Assembly: GCA_964423545.1 (NCBI GenBank) | Contig: CAYRFV010000035.1 | Coordinates: 1-29,568, forward strand | Source: JALOOE01 sp964423545 | GTDB taxonomy: Bacteria; Chloroflexota; Anaerolineae; CG2-30-64-16 | Length of the DNA: 29,568 nucleotides | Direction: 5' to 3' | Shown: piece by piece, positions 8,562-16,480 of the stretch | Numbering within the stretch: the stretch's first letter is position 1 | Layout: every line of letters starts with the position of its first letter | The notes under the pieces: generated by a model | The model's database searches: none | Told to the model about the DNA's origin: nothing | The model's input: the letters and a program-made list of their open reading frames with translations, nothing else | Program-made: the position numbers and the translations under genes

Positions 8562-9490
8562 AGCGTTGTTCCGATCAGCCCGCCTCCGATCACCAGCGCG
8601 CCGCCTGCGATCTGCGCCACGCCGAGCATCTCGTCGAGAAAGAGCGCGCCGAGCACGGCGCCGAAGACGGGCAGCATGTTGTAGAATGCCATCGCGCGGG
8701 TGGGACCCACCCGGCGAATCCCCTCGTTCCAGGCCAGGAACGAGACGAAGGCGGGAAAGACGCCGATGAAGAGCATGGCCAGCAGCAGTTCGCCGGTCAA
8801 GGGGAGCGGCGCCTGGCGGCTCTCGAGAAGCGCTAACGGCCAGAGGAAGGGCAACGCCAACCACGTCGAGAACGCGGTGGCTGACACCGTGGAGCGACGG
8901 CGGGTGGCGACGCGGCCCATGACGGAGTACAGCCCCCACAACGCCACGTTGACCACCATGATCAGGTCGCCGATGTTGGGCGCCGAGCCCCGGTTCGCTC
9001 CGAACCCGTTGCCCCCGATGATGAACGCGACGCCCGCGAGCGACACGAGCGCGCCGGCAATCTGATTGGCGTGCAGCTTCTCCCGCAGCAGCCAGGCCGC
9101 AAGCAGCGCGGTCATCAGCGGACCCGCGCCGTTGATCAGGCTGGCATTGCTGGCGGTCGTGTACTGGAGCGCCAGGTAGAGCAGGACGGGGAAGCCGAGG
9201 ACCCCGGTGAGCGCCATGCCGAGCAGCAAGGGCCAGTCGCGGCCCAGACGCCGCTCGGCTGCGGGCAGTCCGCCGCCGGACTGCCCGCCGACCGCTGACC
9301 GGCGGGCGAAGAGCAAGACGAAGAGCAGGCCGGCGATGGTCACGCGTGCCGCAGTGAGCCTCAGAGGCCCGACCTGCCCGGCCAGCGCGCGGCCCAGGGT
9401 GATGTTGCCGGCCCACAGCAAGGTGGCCAGGTTGACGAGCAGGTAGGCGAGCCTGGGATCGTGGCGGACGCGGCGCAGTGCGGGATGCAA
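8537..9490 (-). CDS. EamA-family (DMT superfamily) transporter
   Basis: This 317-aa membrane protein has about ten hydrophobic helices in two related halves, the EamA pattern. The first half begins LLVNLATLLWAGN, and the second begins around DLIMVVNVALWGLYSVMGR. The ends VSLAGVAFIIGG and IAGGALVIGGGLIGT are typical of the closing helix of each half. Members export or import amino acids, nucleotide precursors or other small metabolites across the inner membrane; the substrate cannot be told. The start is taken as the TTG at 9490, which has AAAGG about 8 nt upstream and falls just before the first helix. The open frame extends back into the mannosidase gene in another frame and should not be used. 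Its 3' end overlaps the ComB-GNAT start by 25 nt. Confidence 0.87.
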   Translation of the reverse strand: MHPALRRVRHDPRLAYLLVNLATLLWAGNITLGRALAGQVGPLRLTAARVTIAGLLFVLLFARRSAVGGQSGGGLPAAERRLGRDWPLLLGMALTGVLGFPVLLYLALQYTTASNASLINGAGPLMTALLAAWLLREKLHANQIAGALVSLAGVAFIIGGNGFGANRGSAPNIGDLIMVVNVALWGLYSVMGRVATRRRSTVSATAFSTWLALPFLWPLALLESRQAPLPLTGELLLAMLFIGVFPAFVSFLAWNEGIRRVGPTRAMAFYNMLPVFGAVLGALFLDEMLGVAQIAGGALVIGGGLIGTTLWKSASKA

Positions 9491-9536
9491 CGATATCGCC
9501 TTTCGTGGGGCTGTCGGGTAGTCGCCCGGCTTGGAC

Positions 9537-12047
9537 CTACAGGTTCCCGATGCGCAGCACGACCGGTTCGCCCAGTGCGTCCGGCCACTCGAGGACGGTC
9601 GGGACGCCGGGGAATAGATCGAAGAAGTTGTCGGGCAGGGCCGCCTCTCCGGTGAGATCGAGGCAGACGCGCCAGGCAAAGGCCGCTGATTCGAAGATCG
9701 CCCGGCCGGCCTCGCGGCGCACGTGGATCTCCGGCTTCGGCCACGCCATCTCCTTGAAATAGGGCAGGAAGAGCCGATCGCGAGCGACCTCGGCGCCTTG
9801 CCGCGCAAGGATCGCGAACGCGGCGTGGGTGCGATGTCCCAGCCGCTCCCACAACCCCGCATCGAACTCTGCCAGGAGCGTGGACGCGTTGGCGGGCAGG
9901 GTGACCGCGCGGCGCAGATCCAGCGGGTAGCCGCCGGCCAGCGCGAACAGGCCCCAGCGCAGTTCGCCGCGCCACACGTCTCCTTCGTTCACGCCGTAGA
10001 CCTGGATTTTGTTGTCCGAGTGAGCCAGGGCGACCGCCAACGGACGGCAGGCCCGGCGCACGGGGTGGAAGGCCGGAGTGCGCCGCAGATAGTAGTCGAC
10101 CACCGTCCAACTGCGCGTGGCGGGCCAGCAGTCGTTGTACATCCAGAAGATCGCGGAGGACGTGTCGAACATGCGCCGGCGGAAATTGCGGATGTATTCC
10201 GTCAGCCCCTCGCCCTGCACCACGCCGGCCCAATAGACATAGTCCTCGATGCTCATCTCCCGGATCGACTTGCCCAGCCATTGCATCAGCATGGCATCCG
10301 GATAGGGCATGTCGCCGCCCCAGGCCGCCACCCCGTTGTCGTGGACGCGCCAGGCCAGGGAGTGCGGCCGGCGCTGACCGTCCGGCAGGCAGGCTAGCAC
10401 CGTCGGCAGGGCAGTGGGCCCGAGGATGCCGCCCTCGTTGGGGAAGCGACTGGCCATGTCGCGGTACTTGCGGAAGTCGGTGTCGGCGAAGCCGACCGTC
10501 CAGGGGTGCTGATCCCCCATATCGCTGCGCCGGGGCGACTCGTGGTCGGGGGAGAAGGGAGAGCTCGGCTGGTAGTAGCGGCCGCCGTCCTCCTGCTTCA
10601 CGATCACCGGCAGGACGAGATGGAAGAGCGCGTAATCGGGGTGGGCGATTCCCTTTTCGTAGCCCCAATGATGCGCGCCCTCCTCCATCTCGTTGTTCCC
10701 GCACCAGACGATCAGGCTGGGATGGCTTGCCAGCCGGCGCACCTGATAGGTGGCTTCGCGCCTGACATCGGCCAGGAACTGCTCGTCATGGACGGGGTAC
10801 TTGGCGCAGGCGAAGATGAATTCCTGCCAGAGCAGCACCCCTCGCTCGTCGCACAGATCGTACAGATCATCGCTCTCGTACAGGCCGCCGCCCCAGATGC
10901 GCAGCAGATTGAAGTGCGCCTCCAGCGCACGGTCGACCAGGGTCGCGTACCGGCTGCGGTCCAGGCGGGCGAAGATCATGTCGGCGGGAACGAAGTTGCC
11001 TCCCTTGAAGAAGATCGGCTTGTCGTTGACCTCGATGATGAAGTAGCTGCCGCCATCGGGATGGGGGTCCTGGTTGACTCGCACGCGGCGGAACCCGACC
11101 CGGCGCGATCCGCTCCCAACCGCCCGTCCGCCGAGGCGGAGCGTCGCCGTGACGGTGTACAGCGGCTGGCTGCCGTGCCCGGCCGGCCACCAGAGCTCAG
11201 GGGTCGGAAGCGTCAGGCCGGTCTCCACGGCGTGGAGGCCAGGCTGGATGGTGACTGCGGCCGTGATCGCGGTGGTCGAAGCGCCTGCTCTCGCCACCTC
11301 GACCTCGAGAGTGGCCTCCTGGGGCCCGGGCAAGAGCCCTTCGACGAAGACGCGCGCGGTCAGGCGACCCTCCAGGAGATCGGGCGAGAGCTGCGCCAGC
11401 GCCACGAATGAGTCCCAACGGGCTCCGGAGCAGATCTCCAGATAGACGTGGCCGTGGATGCCGACGTTGATCAGCCGCGTCGACCAGTCCCACCCGAACG
11501 AGGATTGCGTCTTGCGCAGCCAGTTGCGCTTGTGGAGGTGGCCATCCGGGGTCATGCCGTACCCGCTGGCAGGCCGATCGCCCGCGTAGAAAAGGCCGCC
11601 CTCCACGGTGACCACCAGGGTGTTGGGGCCCTGGCGCAGCGCGTCCGTGACTTCGAGGCGACAGGGATAGAACGCGTTGTGGTGGCGACCGATCTCCTGT
11701 CCGTTGAGATAGATGACGGCGGCCAGGTCGAGTCCTTCGAAGGTCAGGAAGGCGCGTTGCCCCGGGCCCAGCGTCGGCGCGTCGAACGCGCGGCGGTAGA
11801 GCCAGACGGCTTCCTCCACCCAGCGTGCATGCAGACAGTTGAGCTCGACCGCCGGCTCGGCCAGCAGTCCGGCGCGGATCAGGTCAAGATGCACCTCGCC
11901 CGGCACCTGCGCCTCCAGTGCATGCCAGAGCAGGGCGTCGTCCGCCGCGATGACGCGGGCAGGTGGATCGCCGCGCTGTCCGTCGTGCCAGGTGAGCTGC
12001 CACGCGCCGTCCAGATCGATGCGTTCGGTCATGTTCTCAGCTTCCAT
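9537..12047 (-). CDS. Glycoside hydrolase family 2, beta-mannosidase
   Basis: The 836-aa protein hydrolyses terminal beta-mannosyl residues from oligosaccharides such as mannan fragments. The N-terminal beta-sandwich contains LDGAWQLTWHDG and the conserved GH2 mannosidase string FGWDWSTRL (184-192). The TIM barrel carries LLRIWGGGLYESDDLYDLCD and WQEFIFACAKYP. The acid/base Glu453 lies in WCGNNE (448-453) and the likely nucleophile is Glu538 in RFPNEGG. C-terminal beta-domains follow. No signal peptide is seen, so the enzyme is probably cytoplasmic and acts on imported oligosaccharides. The ATG at 12047 has AAGGGAG upstream; an ATG six codons in is the alternative. A transporter gene lies 46 nt downstream and the toroid gene 135 nt upstream; that 135-nt gap holds a 7-bp hairpin (12124-12141) without a T-tract. 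Confidence 0.95.
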   Translation of the reverse strand: MEAENMTERIDLDGAWQLTWHDGQRGDPPARVIAADDALLWHALEAQVPGEVHLDLIRAGLLAEPAVELNCLHARWVEEAVWLYRRAFDAPTLGPGQRAFLTFEGLDLAAVIYLNGQEIGRHHNAFYPCRLEVTDALRQGPNTLVVTVEGGLFYAGDRPASGYGMTPDGHLHKRNWLRKTQSSFGWDWSTRLINVGIHGHVYLEICSGARWDSFVALAQLSPDLLEGRLTARVFVEGLLPGPQEATLEVEVARAGASTTAITAAVTIQPGLHAVETGLTLPTPELWWPAGHGSQPLYTVTATLRLGGRAVGSGSRRVGFRRVRVNQDPHPDGGSYFIIEVNDKPIFFKGGNFVPADMIFARLDRSRYATLVDRALEAHFNLLRIWGGGLYESDDLYDLCDERGVLLWQEFIFACAKYPVHDEQFLADVRREATYQVRRLASHPSLIVWCGNNEMEEGAHHWGYEKGIAHPDYALFHLVLPVIVKQEDGGRYYQPSSPFSPDHESPRRSDMGDQHPWTVGFADTDFRKYRDMASRFPNEGGILGPTALPTVLACLPDGQRRPHSLAWRVHDNGVAAWGGDMPYPDAMLMQWLGKSIREMSIEDYVYWAGVVQGEGLTEYIRNFRRRMFDTSSAIFWMYNDCWPATRSWTVVDYYLRRTPAFHPVRRACRPLAVALAHSDNKIQVYGVNEGDVWRGELRWGLFALAGGYPLDLRRAVTLPANASTLLAEFDAGLWERLGHRTHAAFAILARQGAEVARDRLFLPYFKEMAWPKPEIHVRREAGRAIFESAAFAWRVCLDLTGEAALPDNFFDLFPGVPTVLEWPDALGEPVVLRIGNL

Positions 12048-12182
12048 GGTGGACCGTCTCCCTTCCGATACCGCTCCGGCGGACCGCCTGACGACGGCGC
12101 CGTTCGCACCCGTGCTCGCCCGGCCCTGGTAGGAACCAGGGGGGCGGCATGCGCCGCACGGCAGACGCGCCCTTCATCTGCG

Positions 12183-13206
12183 TCACGGCCGTACGGCAGC
12201 CGACTTGAGCGCTCGCACTGCGCGCAGCGTGACCCATTTGTTCGGCTCCTTCTTGGCGCCGAAGTCACCCCAACTCTTGCCGGCGTAGTCATATTCCAGC
12301 AGCCAGCGCCCCTGAGCGTCCTGCTTGTCGCGCACCAGCTGCAGCGCGTTGGCCAAGGCGCGGATCGCTGCCGAAGCCCAACCCCACGAGCGCCTCCACG
12401 ATCTGGAGGATGTCGGTGACATAGAATACGGGGAAGCCGAACTTCCACCAGTTGCCGCTGGGCCTCGCGCTGTAGCCGCTCGGGTAGTCGGCCCGGGCCG
12501 GATCAGGGGCCAGAAGGAACTCGGCCCCCTGCTCGATGGCCCGGGCGACGACCGGCGTGCGGCGTTCAGCCGGCCACAGGCCGAACGCCAGCATCACCTT
12601 GGCGGCGCCCCACGCACAGGACTGGTTGTCGTTGGAGCCGCAGGCGAAGAGCGGCCCGCATTTGCCGGCATAGTAGCGAACAGGCGCGTCGCGTTCGTGG
12701 TTGGGAGCGATGCCTTCACCGGTGACGGTGCGCGCCATCCAGTTGAAGGCCGCGGCCAGCCGCGGCGCATCGCAGCCCAGGGCCCGCAGCGCCCAGCACA
12801 GGTTTCCCTGCAAGCAGTCGGCCGTGCCCGACGGCGCGCCTGAGCTGGTGAACTGGCCGCCGGGCGTCAGGGCATGCTCCAGCAGGTAGGCGCACGCCCG
12901 GCCGATGCGCTTGTCGTGCTCGATCCTGGCGCCGAGCTGCGCCAGCAGGATCAGCGACCAGACGGTCGAGCGGTACTTGGGGTAGTAGCCCGGACCTTCT
13001 TCCACCCAATAGCCCGCCGGCGCCATTTCGGCCAGCACCGCAGCGATCTGACCCCGACGGTGCGCTTCCTGGCAGGCTGCCGCCAGCTCAGCGTCGCCAG
13101 CGGGCCGGTCAAGCAGATCGCGCAGCGCCAGGTAGCGCACATTCGGTTCCCCCGGCTCCAACAGCCAGGGGAGCACATCGCCCCTGGGTTGGTCTTGCCA
13201 GGCCAT
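12183..13206 (-). pseudogene. Alpha/alpha-toroid (terpenoid-cyclase-like fold) protein, frameshifted
   Basis: The product begins MAWQDQPRGDVLPWLLEPGE and has the helical repeat character of the prenyltransferase/squalene-cyclase toroid fold. Relatives in environmental Chloroflexota are often mislabelled as nitrogen-fixation proteins; true function is unknown. Recognisable segments are LWPAERRTPVVARAIEQG and WWKFGFPVFYVTDILQIVEA. Near 12355 an extra T turns CGC CTG GCC AAC into CGC CTT GGC CAA C. Frame one then runs into nonsense, while the next frame continues correctly with ANALQLVRDKQDAQGRWLLE and NKWVTLRAVRALK, stopping at 12183. The C-terminal ~60 residues are thus out of frame. No slippery sequence is present, so this is either a true mutation or a 1-base assembly error. 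The start ATG at 13206 has an excellent AGGAGGTGA. Confidence 0.8.
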
Positions 13207-13216
13207 GAGTCACCTC

Positions 13217-13252
13217 CTGCGCCCGCTGCGAACGCTGCGCCCGCTGCGAACG
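13217..13252. repeat. Perfect 18-bp tandem duplication
   Basis: Two perfect head-to-tail copies of CTGCGCCCGCTGCGAACG lie in the 59-nt gap between the URO-D-like gene stop and the toroid gene start, just upstream of the Shine-Dalgarno sequence of the toroid gene. Confidence 0.9.
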
Positions 13253-13265
13253 GCGCACCCTTCGC

Positions 13266-14402
13266 TCATAGTGGGCGCTCGACCCGACTGGCCTCATCCA
13301 GCATCGCCCATACGTTCTCCGGCGGCACATCATCCTGGACGTTGTGAACGGCCCCGAGGACATGGCCCCCCTCCAGGCTGTGCATCGCCGCAATGGTATC
13401 GCGCACGGCCTGACGCACTTCGGCGGGCGCGCCGGCCGGCAGGATGCGCTGGGTGTCGATGCCGCCCCAGAACGCCATCCGGCCGTGAAAGTGCGCGTAT
13501 AGGTTGCCAGCCGACATCTTGTTGGCGGCAATCTGCATCGGGTTGAGCACATCGATGCCGATCTCGATGTAGTCCTCTACCAGGTCGAAGATGCTGCCGC
13601 AGGCGTGGTTGTGAATCTTCGCCGCCGTGTGCTGCCGGATCACGGAGACGTAGCGCCGGTGGAACGGCTTGACCATCTTGCGGTAGAGCTCCGGCCGGAT
13701 GATCGGGCCGCGCTGCGTCCCCATATCATCGGCGATCAGGGTCACATCGATATACGGCCCCACCTCGCGCAGGAACGCGGCCTGCCGGCGGGACTGGATC
13801 GCGGCGACCTTTTCCAGCAAGGCGAGCGCAAAGGGAGGATCGAGCAGCAGATCGGAGAGGAACTGCGCCATGCCGCGCAACATCCACGCTTTGTCGAAGA
13901 TCGTCGTGTCGGCCGTGGACGCACAGATGGCGTAGTCGGTCTTCTCGTGCAGATCGCGCGCGATGTCGCCCAGGCCCGCGTAGCGCGAGGGGTCTTCGAC
14001 ATCAGGCCCGGCATAGCGATCGAGATCGGCCAGCGTCGCTTCCGCCAGCGGATGGCCGACCGGATCGTAGTAGGGCACGCCCTCCGCAGCGCGACGGAAG
14101 GTGATGCCCCACTCGTCTACGAAGGTGCGGTCATCGAGCCAGCGCGTGCCGCTCACCGCTGGCGGCCGCGCGAAGACGGCGCGCGTGTCCACCGGCAGCC
14201 GGCTGAGCACCGCCTCGTCCATGACGACGGTCTCAAAAACGCGGCTGAGCTCGCGGGTGGGGGTCGCGACGCCGAGGTACTGCTTGAAGTTTGCGTAGGC
14301 CCCGGCGCACATGGTGCTGTTCTGCGTGCCGCCGAGGTCGATGGGCACGCGGTCGACTTCCTGATGGGCAAGGGCGCGCTGGACGCGTTCACGGGGTTTC
14401 AC
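13266..14402 (-). CDS. Uroporphyrinogen decarboxylase (URO-D) superfamily protein, MtaA/CmuA-like
   Basis: The 378-aa protein begins MKPRERVQRALAHQEVDRVPIDLGG, the usual N-terminus of URO-D-fold proteins. It carries HNHACGSIFDLV (264-275), whose His-x-Cys resembles the zinc site of the methyltransferases MtaA and CmuA rather than true HemE. The loop GGIDTQRILPAG is shared across the superfamily. It is therefore unlikely to act in haem synthesis; a methyl-transfer or related role on an unidentified substrate is the best inference. No corrinoid protein or partner methyltransferase gene lies nearby. The start is GTG at 14402 with AAGGAG six nt upstream. It lies 59 nt upstream of the toroid gene, and the two probably share a transcript. 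The 106-nt gap to msrA shows nothing notable. Confidence 0.87.
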   Translation of the reverse strand: MKPRERVQRALAHQEVDRVPIDLGGTQNSTMCAGAYANFKQYLGVATPTRELSRVFETVVMDEAVLSRLPVDTRAVFARPPAVSGTRWLDDRTFVDEWGITFRRAAEGVPYYDPVGHPLAEATLADLDRYAGPDVEDPSRYAGLGDIARDLHEKTDYAICASTADTTIFDKAWMLRGMAQFLSDLLLDPPFALALLEKVAAIQSRRQAAFLREVGPYIDVTLIADDMGTQRGPIIRPELYRKMVKPFHRRYVSVIRQHTAAKIHNHACGSIFDLVEDYIEIGIDVLNPMQIAANKMSAGNLYAHFHGRMAFWGGIDTQRILPAGAPAEVRQAVRDTIAAMHSLEGGHVLGAVHNVQDDVPPENVWAMLDEASRVERPL

Positions 14403-14508
14403 GCGATGCTCCTTTCACCTGCTCTCGATCCGCCTCTTTCGGCTCGTGCGGACCCACCTCGTACAGCCGGGTGCGTACGCCGGTGATTCTCACGGTCATC
14501 CTGCTCGG

Positions 14509-15066
14509 TCAGGGCTTCAGCCTGGCCGCGAACTTCTTGCGGAATTTCGCCAGCTTCGGTGAGATCACGATCTGGCAGTAAGGCTGGGCGCTGTTGTCGC
14601 GATAGTACTCCTGGTGATATGTCTCCGCCCGGTAGAAGCCGGTGAGCGGAGCGACCTCGGTCACGATTTTGTTCGGCCAAGTCCCGGCTGCAGTCAGGGC
14701 GGCAATGGCTTCGATGGCCACCTGCTTCTGTTCCGGCGTGTGATAGAAGATGGCCGAGCGATACTGCGTGCCTACATCGTTTCCCTGCCGGTTCAGGGTC
14801 GTCGGGTCATGGATGGTGAAGAAGACGTCAAGTAGCTCCCGGAAGGAGATCACCTGCGGATCGTACGTGATCTGCACGACTTCCGCATGGCCGGTCGTGC
14901 CGGCGCAGACCTGCCGATAGGTCGGATTGGGGACCTGCCCGCCGGCGTAGCCGGACTCGACCTCCAACACGCCGTCCAATTCGTCGAAAACGGCTTCCAG
15001 GCACCAGAAGCAACCGCCGGCGAGGGTGGCGACCGCCACCTGCGGCGCAGGGGTCTGTGCATTCAT
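14509..15066 (-). CDS. msrA: Peptide-methionine (S)-S-oxide reductase MsrA
   Basis: MsrA repairs oxidised proteins by reducing the S-epimer of methionine sulfoxide. The 185-aa product has the signature GGCFWCLEAVFDELDGV, with catalytic Cys19, then SGYAGGQVPNPTYRQVC, GHAEVVQITYDP and FFTIHDPTTLNRQGNDVGTQ, all in normal order, with YHQEYY near the end. It is a stand-alone cytoplasmic MsrA without an MsrB domain. The start ATG at 15066 has GGAGG upstream; the next base block also offers no better start. It sits between an MFS transporter and the URO-D-like gene on the minus strand. Confidence 0.97.
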   Translation of the reverse strand: MNAQTPAPQVAVATLAGGCFWCLEAVFDELDGVLEVESGYAGGQVPNPTYRQVCAGTTGHAEVVQITYDPQVISFRELLDVFFTIHDPTTLNRQGNDVGTQYRSAIFYHTPEQKQVAIEAIAALTAAGTWPNKIVTEVAPLTGFYRAETYHQEYYRDNSAQPYCQIVISPKLAKFRKKFAARLKP

Positions 15067-15142
15067 CTGCGTCCTCCAGTCGTGCTAACGGGCTGCGAGC
15101 GACACGCGAACGCGCTCGTCAGGGGTGAATGTTCCAACAGCA

Positions 15143-16276
15143 TCATCGTCTCCCTTCTTTCGACCTGCTTGCCACGAGCAGGAACCCAATCCCTACCAGG
15201 GCTGCGACCCCGCCCACTCGGAATGCTGCCGCCGGCCCCACGCTTTGATAGAGCAGCCCGCCGATGACAGCGCCCAGCGCAGACCGCAGGCCGAAGGATA
15301 CTCCGGAAAAGACCCCTTGCGCTGTGGCGCCCATTCCGGCCGGCGCGATCTGACCCGAAAACGCGACTCCTGCCGCCCAACTGGCCGAAAAGGCCAGGCC
15401 GTGCAGCAATTGGATCGGCAGCACCCATCTCGGATCGACCATCAGCGAGTAGGCGAAGCCCTGGGTCGCGCACGCCAGCAGGGAGAGCACGAGCACGCGC
15501 CGCGTGCCCCAACGCTCCAGCATCCGGTTCGAGTAGAACCACACCGGCAGCTCGCTGAGCGTCGCGACTGCCAGCGACAACCCCATGAGCGCCTTGCTGG
15601 CTCCCAGGGAGTCCATGTACAGGAACAGAAAGCTCAACTCGATCGAGAGCACCAGGCCGCCGATGAGAATGCTGGCGAGGAAGACGAGCCACTGCCAGTT
15701 GCCCAGCAGACCGCGCACCCCGCGGCGGAAGGAGCCGCCGATGTGCGACTGGCCGACCGGCAGCCTGGTCGCCACCAACAGGCAGCCGAGCATCATCATG
15801 ACGTATCCGCCAAACGCCGCCGAGATGCCGAGGCGATCCATGACCCAGCCGGCGACCGGTGCTGAGATCCCCCAGCCGATGGCGCCCCACAGTCGCTGCC
15901 GGCCGTAGAGACTGCGCCGTTCTCCCAGCATCGTGAGCACGGTGTTGTCGATGAGGGGGATGACCGGCGCCAGGCAAAAGGCATTCGCCACCACGATCGC
16001 GACCAGCCCTGGCAGGCTCGCCGCACGTGACAACGCCGACACGGCCGCCATCGAGCCGCCGATGGCGAGCAGCAGCAGAGCATGGTGCCGCCGGGTGGCA
16101 TCGGCGAGCGCACCCCACAGCGGCGCGCTGACCAGCGTCACCAGCGGCAGCAGTCCTGCCAGCAGCCCGATCTGTCCGGCGGTCAACCCCACCTGGGCGT
16201 AGTAGAGCGCGATGAACGGCATCAAGCAGGCCGTCGCCGCGTAGTAGAAGAAGTAAGCCGCCTTGGGACGAACCAT
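15143..16276 (-). CDS. MFS transporter (sugar/nucleoside-type, LacY-like branch)
   Basis: The 377-aa membrane protein has about 12 hydrophobic segments with the MFS loop-2 motif in modified form, GALADATRRHHA, and the N-terminus VRPKAAYFFYYAATACLMPFIALYY typical of the LacY/NupG-like MFS branch. It probably moves a sugar or nucleoside with protons across the inner membrane; the substrate is unknown. I choose the ATG at 16276. A GTG at 16411 would add 45 Arg/Pro-rich residues not expected before the first helix, and that GTG lies inside a Shine-Dalgarno sequence. The ATG at 16276 has no such site of its own but overlaps, as TGATG, the stop of a possible 42-codon leader ORF that does. This suggests translational coupling. 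Confidence 0.9.
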   Translation of the reverse strand: MVRPKAAYFFYYAATACLMPFIALYYAQVGLTAGQIGLLAGLLPLVTLVSAPLWGALADATRRHHALLLLAIGGSMAAVSALSRAASLPGLVAIVVANAFCLAPVIPLIDNTVLTMLGERRSLYGRQRLWGAIGWGISAPVAGWVMDRLGISAAFGGYVMMMLGCLLVATRLPVGQSHIGGSFRRGVRGLLGNWQWLVFLASILIGGLVLSIELSFLFLYMDSLGASKALMGLSLAVATLSELPVWFYSNRMLERWGTRRVLVLSLLACATQGFAYSLMVDPRWVLPIQLLHGLAFSASWAAGVAFSGQIAPAGMGATAQGVFSGVSFGLRSALGAVIGGLLYQSVGPAAAFRVGGVAALVGIGFLLVASRSKEGRR

Positions 16277-16404
16277 CAGTAGGGCGGCTCGGCGGGGCCA
16301 TCGTGCCGACGCACGTCCGAGCGCGAGGACACGGCGATCGGCCTGGGGCCGCAATGGGAGGGGCCGTCCAGGGCGCAACTGCCGTGCGATGGGATGCGAG
16401 ACAC
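16276..16404 (-). CDS. Possible 42-aa leader ORF coupled to the MFS gene
   Basis: A strong AAGGAGG (about 16412-16418) is followed six nt later by GTG at 16404. From there 42 sense codons run to a TGA whose final A is the first base of the MFS start (TGATG). The peptide is Pro/Gly/Ser/Arg-rich with no recognisable motif. The placement argues for translation that delivers ribosomes to the MFS start, but the composition could equally be chance in GC-rich DNA. The alternative is that the MFS protein has an extended N-terminus. Confidence 0.3.
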   Translation of the reverse strand: MSRIPSHGSCALDGPSHCGPRPIAVSSRSDVRRHDGPAEPPY

Positions 16405-16480
16405 GATTCACCTCCTTGAGCCACCGAACCGGAAGCTCCTGCCGCGTGCGACGGCCAGGCGCCTCCGTAAGCTCTGGTCG

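Noticed and set aside
8562..9416. Upstream extension of the ComB-GNAT frame to 709 codons
   Set aside because: This part overlaps the EamA gene in another frame and is Arg/Pro/Ala-rich; the conserved ComB N-terminus begins at 8561.
12124..12141. Hairpin CCCTGGT/ACCAGGG between the toroid gene and the mannosidase gene
   Set aside because: No T-tract on either strand; kept only as a note in the mannosidase entry.
12345..12365. Programmed ribosomal frameshift in the toroid-fold gene
   Set aside because: No slippery heptamer, internal Shine-Dalgarno or strong downstream structure is apparent at the shift site.
15063..16424. Minus-strand frame of 453 codons overlapping the MFS gene
   Set aside because: Out of frame with the clear transporter and without hydrophobic segments or known motifs.
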